From the NCBI GenBank assembly GCA_963693315.1, contig OY856188.1, positions 98,430,915-98,494,914 of the forward strand: a stretch of 64,000 nt of DNA, given 5' to 3'. Below are positions 34,401-43,700 of the stretch, one piece after another (within the stretch, counting starts at the first letter, position 1; each line of letters opens with the position of its first letter). The notes below the pieces were generated by a model, which searched no databases, was not told the origin of the DNA, and saw nothing but the letters and a program-made list of their open reading frames with translations. Source of the stretch: Diogma glabrata. Taxonomy: Eukaryota > Arthropoda > Insecta > Diptera > Cylindrotomidae. The position numbers and the translations under genes are program-made.

Positions 34401-34918
34401 AACAATATGTCAGGTTTATTTTTTTCGATGTAGTGATGAACCTCGTTTAGATTCGAATTGAGACCTCTTATGTTGGTGAAGTCAATGCTAAGCTGTTGGT
34501 TCACTCTGCGGCCATTTTGTTGAGACAAAGACTTACCCTTTGACATTGCAGGCATAGCTACTGAAATTCGGCCAGGCCTAAATTTCAACACTAAACAGTA
34601 CAAAAGAAACTGGGTATCTCTGTCACAAAAACACGGTAGCAGATTTCATGCAACAGTAGCACGATAAGAGAAAAGCAAAAAAAAAAAATGGGGACACAAA
34701 ATACACTAACAAAATTGACGAGCACAAATAAAGGGTTAAATTCGAAATTCCTAACTTTTGTCAAAAAAAAACATTTCACAATCAACCAACTGACACTTTC
34801 CAACTCCCAAAATAAGTCCGAGGTGGGAGGAGCTAGATCATGTCACAAAACTTCAAATAAAAAAAAAAAACCCAGGCAATCCAAAAAAATCAATAACAAC
34901 TAAAACAAGATTTTTGGG
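31476..34918 (-). mobile_element. Full-length LINE, 3.4 kb, Jockey/CR1 group
   Basis: A complete-looking non-LTR retrotransposon on the minus strand: about 315 nt of 5' leader (34604-34918), one long ORF (31628-34603), a short 3' UTR and an A tail (T run at about 31485-31506). The 9-base string tttctatta occurs at 31467-31475 and 34919-34927, exactly beyond the tail and beyond the proposed 5' end, and is a plausible target-site duplication, although short and AT-rich. I see no separate ORF1 in the leader. The ORF is undamaged, so this is the most intact element here. Confidence 0.75.
31628..34603 (-). CDS. LINE endonuclease-reverse transcriptase, 991 aa, intact
   Basis: An uninterrupted 991-codon frame. 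The N-terminal half is an AP-endonuclease-like domain: FTNIRGL near residue 42, FLTET with the catalytic Glu near 70, GDFNIH near 181 and TSDHLL near 258. These residues nick target DNA. The reverse transcriptase follows: KSAGPDGIPP, NYRPIAILSVLAKIFEKYV, QYGFRRSHAT, motif A SLDISKAFDKVWH, GVPQGSALSPTLFLLYIND and motif C FADD near residue 708, then LLGVDIQ and a long thumb. The C-terminus ends YFNRVAKLWNSLP. No RNase H is seen. Both RT aspartate motifs and all endonuclease signatures are present, so the protein may be functional. Translation might begin at either of two later Met codons near residues 17-20. The clade (Jockey versus CR1) is undecided. Confidence 0.92.
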   Translation of the reverse strand: MYCLVLKFRPGRISVAMPAMSKGKSLSQQNGRRVNQQLSIDFTNIRGLNSNLNEVHHYIEKNKPDILFLTETIVSGKASKLDPDKYRIPSYELEHSFYNKHGVCVFVRDSLSCVRIKAYELNSKHHNSIALKISGVDETMFIIGLYRSPNSPPGCPFFDQISANLDKITTDYPKARLAILGDFNIHNKEWLKYSSCTDDVGRQAELILADYHGLTQMIECPTRIADNSHHNNNLLDLFLTNEPDTTKTKVEQPLGTSDHLLISAIVQFTSPTQIKANPRRVWNYKRADWEGLRNFYDETPWKTICCVDQDPSTSVIRISEIIKEGMRRFIPNRLITPKTEPWFTRDVDEAVRNKRKAFKTYNANKTPETHSAYKKARNISKFKIDLDKDAFIQKKAKKFAEHPSGSRSFFQAVKSVQSNFTRSSIPTLVLNDIPVSDSKEKADLLGRIFAENSNIVEPPHSPTLIPPVVTKMKPIIFRCNILRKMLLSININKSAGPDGIPPLILKNFARQLAPILTKIFYLSYKTGIFPDSWKLASVQPISKKGSKIDPNNYRPIAILSVLAKIFEKYVNYNLIDYLEMSQIIDDKQYGFRRSHATGDLLAYVSHLWNKSLENHGETFSISLDISKAFDKVWHKNLIAKLKSYGIDHLTVSWIHSFLTGRQFHVNLDGITSNIFTTNAGVPQGSALSPTLFLLYINDLLISTVHPIHSFADDSTLHASHASPKFRSHTAVTTDRELLIDSINKDLERIMEWGDRNLVSFNPTKTKLCCLSRMERHKNFPIKINQEELREVESVRLLGVDIQNNLKWNKHVFNLAKSAMQKLGFLSRCKKYFNPEQILLIFKSFIRPCMEYCCHVWGGACQSTINCLDSVQRKAIRLIGNTELTDQLDSLQHRRNVAELSIYYKYNFSEFSSKEIQNILPSCAQYNRQTRAAELSHPFVVQIPRCRTVSFQNDYFNRVAKLWNSLPSSVFPDEFSPQAFKENVHYHLKKLV

Positions 34919-34927
34919 TTTCTATTA

Positions 34928-36941
34928 CCAAGACAAATGCTTTAAAATAATAAATAAATTTATTACATCAAAGCAATAAAAGGTAAAATTTTACCTGCCT
35001 ACCTCTTGGTAATAGTGAACACAAAATACCAAATAATTTTTTAATAAAGAACAATCTCACCAATTATATAATTGTACGCGTCCGTTCTTCAACACTTTTA
35101 TTTTTCATAAACATTAACACAAACACTATAACACTTATTTACTTATTAGCTACCACACTTACTAACACTTATTAACACTTATAACACTATTATTTATCTA
35201 TTTTCGATTATTATGTTTTTTGTTCTTTTTATTTTAAAATTTAGGAGACGTCGACTCGTCTGACTCCGAATGATGAATGAGTTAACAAACTTAACTTGTT
35301 TTAAAATTTTTATGGTAATTTTTATAAATTGTAATTGTAAATTGTAATTGTTTTTGTAATTTTTTTATTATGTTTCTATTTGAAATAATTTTAAAGTTCT
35401 CATTTATGTTAATTATTTTTAAATTGTGAATAATTTTGAAAGTTTATTTCTTTAAATATTTTGTAATTTTTAAGAAAAATTTTTAATTTTTGAATATTTT
35501 TGACCGAATTTTTAAATTCAATTCAAAAGTTTTGTTTAAAATTTAATTTTTTTTAATCTTGTTGATTTTTTGAATTCCTAATTATTAAGAAAATTTTTAA
35601 ATTTAAAAGTTTTTTGTAATATGTATATACATTTTTTGAAATTCAAATTTTGAATTTTTCGCTTTTTTCAGATTTTTGAATTTTTTAAGCTATTTAAAAT
35701 TTTTGGGAATTTTTAAAGTTAGTATTAGCTCGATCACTGCCCAACTACAGTTACTGCGTCCAACTGCCAACCTCCATCTCAAATTCGTTTTAATTTTTTG
35801 GGGATTTTGTTTCTAAATCTTTTTTCCATAAAATCGACTTAGTATGGTGGTTTATTTTAGAGTTTTTAGATTTTTGTTTTTTTGTTCAGTTTATTCTACC
35901 TCCAACGCAATTGTTTTTTATTTTAGAAATGTCGGTTCTTTTTCTCGCTCCAAAATTGGTTTTATTCTTTTCTAAATTCGTTGCATTTGACACATTCTCC
36001 GTCATTATGGCTCCAATCCTAATTATCTAGTCCTTCGCAGCAGATTTTGAAATTGGTGTGCTTAGAACGGTCTGAGCATGACCCAGCTTGTGTCCTGTGG
36101 TCAAGTTTTCAATTTTTAAGTCTTATTTCTTTTGTTCATTTGAAAATTTTGTTTGAAATTTGATATTTTTGTGCTTTTGCATTGAATTTCGTGTATAAAA
36201 TTTTTTTGAATTTATTTTTAAACTGTTTTGAAAATGTTTTATTCGTTTTCTATGAATATTTGTATTTGTGGATTAACCTGTCCTGACGTGCAGACGATAT
36301 TTGTGTTTTGAAGTTTTATTTTGTTCTTGGCTGGAAGGCCAAATCCTAGTAAGTCCTGATGGGCAGACAATTGTTTGACGTTTTATTTATATTCGTTGTG
36401 TTGCTGTTGAGTTGTTGTTAGTGGGCGAAAGGCAGAATATGAAAGTCCTTGACACACCAAAAACAGGTATGTTTGAGTTTTTTTGTGTTTTTAAATTAAA
36501 ATCGCAAAGGTAAGTAAGGTCCTTCAGACGTATACCTATCGAGGTTTACGATCCCGCGTACCTTGGTTGGGTCGAAAATATTGACGCTGCTAGAGGTTCA
36601 TGAGTGGTGTAATGGGCCGGATCTTGTTCACCTCTGATGTTTTACTATCTAGGATATTCTACCATGTTTATTTCACCATGTCCATGGGTTCTCAGTGAGG
36701 TCATGACCACCAAGTGTTACTCTCAAGTAAACGATCTGCCGTGGTTTTCGAAAATTCTATTTGTTATAGCGTAACCTGTTGAAGCGCAGGATTACCGCCT
36801 ATCCGAATTGTTTTCTCATTTCCTTCTCAAATTTTCCTTTGATTTTTTTCGGTTTTTGATTTGATTGATTTTTTTGTTTCTTAAGTTTTTTGTGCTTTTC
36901 CTCGTGTTTTTTGTTTGTTAATACTAATTTCGTTTTGTCTG
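34928..36941. other. Low-complexity and unassigned stretch
   Basis: 35110-35200 contains loose repeats of AACACTTA. From 35320 to 35720 the sequence is built of AATTTTTGAATTTTT-like words. From 35720 to 36800 GC content rises and short similar words occur (CCTGACGTGCAGAC at about 36282-36295 and CCTGATGGGCAGAC at about 36355-36368), suggesting a decayed transposon I cannot name. No coding motif is seen. Confidence 0.4.
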
Positions 36942-37011
36942 GTCCGGCTAGCTCAGTCAGTAGAGCCTGAGAATCTTTATCTTGGGGTTTGGGTTTGAGC
37001 CCGACTCCCAT
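36942..37011 (+). pseudogene. tRNA-Lys(CTT)-like pseudogene or SINE head
   Basis: GTCCGGCTAGCTCAGTCAG matches the 5' half of tRNA-Lys including the A box. A 7-nt loop ATCTTTA with anticodon CTT sits on a stem with wobble pairs, and GGGTTTGAGCCC supplies the T arm and B box. The acceptor stem does not pair (5' GTCCGGC against 3' ACTCCCA), and several stems are weakened, so it is not a working tRNA gene. It is either a tRNA pseudogene or the head of a tRNA-Lys-derived SINE; no clear tail or target duplication was found. Confidence 0.65.
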
Positions 37012-37420
37012 TTTGTTGTTTTTTATGATTTTTAGGACGAATTTAGTCAGTCAGACCTCTAATCTAATCAGACCTTAAATCTAAATTTAATGATAAAGGT
37101 GGCCGAATTGTCTATTTTTATTTTTGTTGTACGGGAGGGCACCGTTCTAGGAACCTGGGTGATGTTAGTGATACGAATTTTAATTAGATTTGTGAATTTG
37201 AAATTTCTTGTATAGAGGTTGGTTGGAAGAAGTTTTGCTAAATTAAGCTATCGACGGAGTGTATTACGCGTGCACCGAATAACTGGAAGACCATCTCGGA
37301 CTACCAGATAAACCTTCTAATACAACATTACCCAAGGTATTGGGTAATAATGATGTCTCACGTTAAATCGTATGTCAATAACAGGGATTATAATAATCGG
37401 GGTTGCAGGGGATCAAAAAT
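37012..37420. repeat. Unassigned stretch containing inverted family C fragment
   Basis: The block TTAAATCGTATGTCAATAAC (about 37363-37382) is the reverse complement of a segment in the family C repeat at 18849-18875, and the following GGGGTTGCAGGG matches its AACAACCCCGC start. It is a diverged, inverted fragment of family C. The rest is not recognised. Confidence 0.45.
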
Positions 37421-40400
37421 GAAAAAAAAATTACAAATCAACAAAAACTGATTCTTCATTGGTCTAGATGAAACAAGTAAAACGATCGACTAACATTGAA
37501 AAAATATTTAACTTTGACATCTAATCTCTGACTAATATACATCGTAATAGATGATCCAGAAAATTCGGAGCTTTTGAAAAAAAAGTTATATGAGAGAGAT
37601 CAAAAGTGGTATGACTTTCGTGTGCGAACAAGCCAGTATATGACACAAATTGCTTTTTTACATTCAGGTGTTAGATTTGCCTACAGCAGAGTAAACACTT
37701 ATTAGTTGTTTCTCGCAAACTTTTCATACAGAATTGTTGTAGTTTAAGACCAATTACCATTTTTTATGAATTATCTTCCTCATAGGAAGTTATATTATCA
37801 TCTTCAATGTGGTAATTATTTTGCAATCTAACATCTCTATAACCAAAAACCTGCTCCTGTTTGCCAAACATTTTTTTTTATGAAATTCTTCAATCAATCA
37901 CCATAATTGGTTTAACATGCAAATGCAAAAAACCAACATCATTTTATAAAAAAATTATTAATAACAACTTTTATTGACCGAATAGTTCAAGATCAGAAGA
38001 TGAATAAAATAAAACATTTTGATTTTCAAAACAACCATCTTCAATATCATAGTTTTTTCGATCCAATAAAACAACAAATTTATTCATACAGCATGACTTT
38101 TGTGCCCTACAGTAATTTTTTTTTATTAAAGAAAAAAAAATCTAAAATAATCTATAAAAATTGTATACCACCGATCGCGTTTTATTCATTTGTTATTATA
38201 ACAATTTTTTAACATTACAAAAATCTATAAATTTATTTTCTTTAAAAACTAAGAAAAAATGGTAAAAAACATAAACGCGATCGATCGCAGAAAAAAACTA
38301 TTAACCTGCAATTGATACAACATAGAAATTTTACCGGCACGTCATTTATTATTGTAAAATTACATAATTCTTGTTGTTGCTTTTTTTAGAATCGATTTAT
38401 TTTATATCAAAAGCGCATTCATGTCTCATGAACCAGAAATAAATAAAATGAAAACAAAATAAGTTTTCTTGTTTTATATTTTTTTTCATTTTAATCTTTT
38501 GATGGTCTATGGATAAAAATTAACATCCTTCTGTGAAATTATTCCTTGAAAATTTTAAACCAATGAAAATTCAATGTTACAAAGAAAAAATCACCAATCA
38601 AATATAATTCGACGAGACGAGTTGTCTGACAAAATAACAGACAAAGTTGAATAAAATTAAAACAGAATTTTCTTCAGAAATTACAAGAAATAATCATTTA
38701 GTAAAAACTAAAAAAATTTTATTGAAGGATTTGGAAAAGTAAGGTAAACTGGAAAATAATTTAAAAAAAAAATTAACGTATGATCATCGTTTTAAAATAA
38801 AATTTTAATTGGATTAAATTTACAAAAAATGAATATATTGGAAGGGGTAACACTTTTTTGTTGCTGTTGAATCTTCGTAAGGGATTTTATTTATAGATAA
38901 ATTTAAAGTGAAAGGATTTCCATTGTGTAATGATGACGAGATTTACAAATAATATTATTATTGAAATTTAGTTGTTTAAACCATGGAAAATCAGGTCAAT
39001 ATTAAAGTCATATAATCCTGTAGTATTCTTTAATTTCCAGTTTGTCGCTTAAAATGAATAATTATTTTAATTGCTACCTTCGTAACCGTTCAATATTATC
39101 GCTTTATTAAAAGATTTTTTATATTTTAAATATATATTGAGATAAAAATATTGATGAGATATTGTGACAACAGAGCTCAATAACTTGAGATCAAATTTCC
39201 ACTTTGCAATTTTAAAATGATTAAATCACAAACATTCAAAAGTTGTTACATGTTATCATCAAAACCTACGTGCTTAGATGAAACTAAAAAATTATTTCCT
39301 AGCAACATGAACACACAAAAAATATGTAATTTTAGAAATGCAAAGCCCTCCCATTGCTTAAAATTTTTTATATTTTTATCTAAAACATAGTCATGCAATA
39401 TAATTGAAGTAGCACAAAATTACACTTAATTAAACTTAGCTTTTATTGTAAAATAAGTTATTTCTCTGATATCATATTTTAAAAAAGTTATCTAAATTGT
39501 CATAAGATGATTTCTGGAATTTTTGAAGAAATTTGATTTTTTGACCAACAACTAATCGATCAATAGTTGAGAATAAATGAAATATTTTCTAAATAAAAAG
39601 GGTTTATGTCTAATGATGGATCGATAGAAAAAATTATTTGAATGCAACTGCTAGTTGATTGGAATTTATAAATAATTTTTTTTTGTTAGATCAATCAACC
39701 AAATTTTCTGCGACCTTTTTTAAGAAATTTCTTACACAAAAAACTAAAGTTTTACAATTCATGGGAATTGTTAGGAAAAGATAATCAAAATCACATATTA
39801 CAATTAATGTCTTAAACATGATCTAAATTATAAAAGAGTAATTTTTTTGGTGAAATTGATTTTCTACGGATTTACTACAACAAGCCAAAAAAAAGTTGTG
39901 TTTTATTCAAATTTTAAATTAGCTTAAGGTGTAATGTTATTTTATTTTAATGTTTCATGATGAGTTTTTTTATTGCAACATAGCTCCGAAAATTCGTTCT
40001 TAAAAAATTATTTATTTCTTGTTATATTTTATGGGACAGTGTGGTGAAATTATTTTAAATAAAATATTCGTGATGTCCATTTAAATACAAAGGGATCTAG
40101 TGATTGTATTATTTTTTTCATTTGACAATATTTTGGTAGCTATATTTGCAAACTGCAATGACTTACAAAGGCTTCATCTTAGAAATATAATTATCTATAC
40201 ATCTTAATCAGAAAACTATGAAATACATTTTTTTGGGTCAGATCAAGGGGGCGTGACTCGGTCACATATTGAATTTTAAAAAAAAAAATAAATTCAAGCG
40301 TGTGTTACAGTTAACACCTGATAACACCGATAGAAACCTCATTAAAAAGGTCTAAATGTCTTGTATGCACTTGTTGAACTTAATTGAGAGGAAACTAGAA

Positions 40401-40879
40401 TATACTTGAATTTTGGAAATACAAAAACTACAAAACACAAATCGCACACAAATCTACAACACACATCGCACTTTCAAAACTTTATTACAAGATTTGTATT
40501 ATAAGTCAGTTCTGCGTTTGCCAATCTAACGACAGTTAAATCAGAAGCTCTCTTTTGTAAAACAACAAAATCATTAATTTTTAGCCTATAAATCATTCAG
40601 TCTTTTAATTGCTTTGAATAAAAGCCAAACAAAACATTTTGCTTTAATAAGAATAGCACAGAAATATGTCACGAAATTTAAAGAAAAATAATCAGGAAGA
40701 CGTTTTAGTTCATCAGTAGAGTTTTTGATAAACTATCTTTTATTCTTTACCTTTCAAATGATCGCACATTCAAGTTGTTCTGGTAGACATATTTATTCAA
40801 ACCGTAGCAGTGCAATATGTAATGATACAATTTCTTAACATCCCAAATGTATATTGAATCCGTTTTAATTGATTTGTAT
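37421..40879. other. Long AT-rich intergenic stretch
   Basis: About 3.5 kb of AT-rich DNA. The frame at 38000-38212 has no motif. Nothing else is recognised. Confidence 0.5.
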
Positions 40880-41590
40880 TTTTTTTTTATTTTTAATCCA
40901 CGGTTGTAACAACCCTGCACTGAAAAAAAAATTGAAGTTCATGACAACCTCATCTTGAAGTTGGCAGTTTATTATTCATGCAAAGAAAAATTATTTGCAA
41001 ACAATTTCACTGTGATTGGGATAACTACACGATAACATTTTCCTAACAACAGAATGAGGTTTATTTAAAATATAAAGTGTTATATCCAATATAACAGTAG
41101 TTGAATAAAAATAATAACTATTTCCCTGAAAAAAAATTTCTTTGGCCTTATATCATGAATTTTTCATTTTAAAGTTTAAGAAGTTGAGATTAATTGAACT
41201 ATATTTTATTTTCACATAAATATTTCGTGTGATTGTCTCAACTTCATCGATTTATAATTGTAGAGTTGTTGAAGCAATTTCGTAGTTTGATTCGCCATAT
41301 GTGACCGCATGGTGAGGTTGAGACAATTGCATTTCGATTGGAAATAGAACATGTTTTTTTCAGTGTGCTTACTCCAGTCTCTGCTTTAAGCAGACGAATT
41401 CATGTAAGATATCACATACTACTGGAAATAGCAAAGATATCTCTAGCAAAAATATATTAGTGTTGCTGGTAGATGAACTCTATTCTGTCAAATAAATCAC
41501 CATCAATCTTAGTTTTAGCATATTTCTTATTGATGGCACGTCATTCCTTGCTCGTAAAAAAAGCCAATTTTTCATTTAGTTTTACTGCCA
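40880..41590. repeat. Dispersed repeat family C, copy 2 (interrupted)
   Basis: The left part (40880-40917) and right part (41366-41590) align with the continuous copy at 18797-19060; the 448 bp between them are a transposon. After removal, CAACCCTGCTTACTCCAG aligns base for base with CAACCCCGCGTACTTCAG of the other copy. Confidence 0.65.
40918..41365. mobile_element. 448-bp MITE with CACTGAAAAAAA termini
   Basis: Terminal inverted repeats CACTGAAAAAAA at 40918-40929 and the complement TTTTTTTCAGTG ending at 41365. It is flanked by a TG/TG 2-bp duplication, deduced by comparison with the uninterrupted family C copy. No ORF is seen. Internally, GTTGAGACAATT and related words occur in inverted orientation (about 41238-41332). 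CACTR termini with a 2-3-bp duplication point to the CACTA/EnSpm superfamily; this is an inference. Confidence 0.7.
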
Positions 41591-42351
41591 CTTGGTAGTG
41601 AAATAAATTTATAAACACTAATTAAAAATAATAAAAGATATTTATAAAAAATCTATATTTTTTCTTGAACATTACCTTACCATATACAAAATAACTGCAC
41701 AAATTGTTAAAAACGTAACTTAAATATAGTTTTTCCTAATAATCTGACTATTTTATTTTAGAAACACAATACTTATGGTGACACTAACTAAATGTAACAG
41801 TTATAAAAAATAATTCCACAGAAAAATTGAAGTTAAATATTTGTTTTATGCTTGTTTTTTTGTATGACTTATATGACCCCACACGACTAATGTTCATTTA
41901 ATTCAAAGAAGATTAATCATGTCAGGAGTGCTCATGTACCCTTCAAAAATGATCAATATTGATTAAATTCAATAAACATTGTCAATGAACATTGATGGTG
42001 TCAGGGGCCCTTATCACGACAAATTTTTTTTTCTCCATCCCGACTAAAAATTGCACTTTTTGTTTGGATATATTTTACAAAAAATACGTCATTTGTGTAT
42101 TGATTCTAGTTGTCATGGTAGCAGTCCCAAAATCTATAATTTTTTTGTCCTAGTACAAAAATAAACAAATCTATATTTCTATGCAAAACAAAAATCAAAG
42201 TTTGAATAGGAAATTTATTATTATTTGTCAAAAAATTGAAATGGTTGCTTTGATTTAATTTGAGATGTAAATCATATATACATAATTTGAATATATGTGT
42301 TATTATGGTTTTCCATATTATTCGCTGTTTGTGTGCTTTTGTCACTTTTGA
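41591..42351. other. AT-rich intergenic stretch
   Basis: No gene recognised; the frame at 42106-42363 on the minus strand lacks motifs and runs into the palindrome. Confidence 0.45.
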
Positions 42352-42463
42352 ATTAAAATGCAATATTTAAAAATATACTTTTTACTGTTTATTTTTAATT
42401 TTATTTTATTAATAATAATATAAACTTCCTTATAGTAACAATTTGATTTAATTTTTATTTTAT

Positions 42464-42499
42464 AGAATATCGATTTCGACTTACATCATCCTCAGTTCT
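42464..42499 (-). ncRNA. Hammerhead-like motif, left arm
   Basis: On the minus strand: AGAA / CTGAGGA / T / GAT-GTAA-GTC / GAAA / TCGA / TA / TTCT. It is the same as the right-arm motif except for one base that turns a C in stem II into T, which still allows a G-T pair. Confidence 0.55.
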
Positions 42500-42526
42500 T
42501 AAATTATTATTCATGATAATAATTTA

Positions 42527-42562
42527 AGAACTGAGGATGACGTAAGTCGAAATCGATATTCT
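42527..42562 (+). ncRNA. Hammerhead-like motif, right arm
   Basis: In order: AGAA pairing with the terminal TTCT (stem I), CTGAGGA which fits the CUGANGA core exactly, one extra T, stem II GAC-GTAA-GTC, GAAA, a stem III made only of the self-complementary A-TCGA-T, and A as the nucleotide before predicted cleavage. Stem III cannot form a loop within one molecule, as in minimal retroelement hammerheads that act as dimers. The extra T at the base of stem II is unorthodox. Confidence 0.55.
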
Positions 42563-42729
42563 ATAAAATAAAAATTAAATGAAATTGTTACTATAAGGAA
42601 GTTTATATTATTATTAATAAAATAAAATTAAAAATAAACAGTGAAAATTATATTTTTAAATATTGCATTTTAATAATTTGAATGTTGAATATTTTAAAAT
42701 TTTATTCTCTTCCATTTATGTTTTTCCAT

Positions 42730-42733
42730 AATA
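42730..42733. repeat. 4-bp target-site duplication (AATA), left
   Basis: AATA directly before the left terminus GGGCTATT; AATA follows the right terminus at 46609-46612. Confidence 0.5.
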
Positions 42734-43333
42734 GGGCTATTATTTTGAAAACGTACATTTTTTTGTTGATTTTTAAATTTTTGATTTTTCAAAAATCTGA
42801 AATTTTGATATTTTGTTGATATTGACGAAAGGAAAAAAGTGATTTCTGCTTTTATTTTTTGAGTACTCTGAATCGGAGTTATGCGCGGCTGAATTTTGAG
42901 GCTTTTTCACGTAGTTTTGGTAATGGTGTCAATGTTTTGTGAATAGGTGCCACAAATTTCATCCGACTTACGTATATTTTTGCAAGTTAAAAGGAAAATA
43001 ATTGAATAATTGAAATAAGTAAATTTAAAATTAATACTTTTCTCTTTTCCGCTAGGCGGCGCGTAAAACCTTGGTTTACTTCAAAGCTCATATCTCAAAA
43101 AACCACCTTTTTTTTGTTTTTCACAACTTTTAAAGTAAACATATGCAGCTATGAAATTAAGAAATACAAAGTGAGCCATTCAATATGGATTTCTTACGAT
43201 TTTTTAAAGTTTGGTATATGAAAAATTCACATGTGTTTTTTTATTAAGTTAATAATCGTGTACTAAATGTGGATTTAATAAATTAAACATTTCATATTTT
43301 AACACCTGCAATGAATTTGAACCATTTTCTGTG
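42734..43333 (+). repeat. Left terminal inverted repeat, about 600 bp
   Basis: Matches the reverse complement of 46050-46608, for example around GTAGTTTTGGTAATGGTGTC and the segment near 43063-43080 (CGCGTAAAACCTTGGTTTA). It contains the presumed promoter side of the gene, though I see no clear TATA box. Confidence 0.85.
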
Positions 43334-43700
43334 CGGTTAAATGGTTAAAAACTTATTAAAAAAATTTAAGTAATATAAAGAAATTTAAATTATTCAAAGA
43401 GTCTGTAAAAAAGTTTATTCATTTTAAAAAATGTCTATTCAGCCCCTTTTTACTAATTAAAATCTCATTAGAGACTCATAATTTTAACACTTAAAATTTC
43501 TAATAACGCCCACAAATGTTTTTTGGAACAAATAATGCTTGAATCCAATCAAAATATATTAAATTGTACCTACCTAATTTTACCTGATTCTACCTGAGTC
43601 AAAACTATTTAAAAGGTATATATATTGATGTGATTGCCTTATAGCAAGTATATTCAAAAATATTTAGAAGACATAACGTTTAGAAAAGATAATAATAGAA

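Larger units (their letters stand above)
42352..42674. mobile_element. 323-bp near-perfect palindrome carrying two hammerhead-like motifs
   Basis: The arms of about 160 bp meet at TCATGA (42511-42516) with almost no spacer and differ by only a few bases. Each arm carries a 36-nt hammerhead-like fold in inverted orientation (42464-42499 minus, 42527-42562 plus). It is non-coding. It ends 59 bp before the left terminus of the DNA transposon at 42734. I suspect a non-autonomous foldback derived from Penelope-like termini because of the ribozyme-like motif, but this is inference. Confidence 0.8.

Noticed and set aside
34591..34803. 70-codon minus-strand frame as ORF1 of the intact LINE
   Set aside because: It is hydrophobic, lacks any zinc-knuckle or RRM motif, overlaps the start of the main ORF and looks like leader sequence.
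36942..37011. Functional tRNA-Lys gene
   Set aside because: The acceptor stem does not pair and the anticodon stem relies on wobble pairs.
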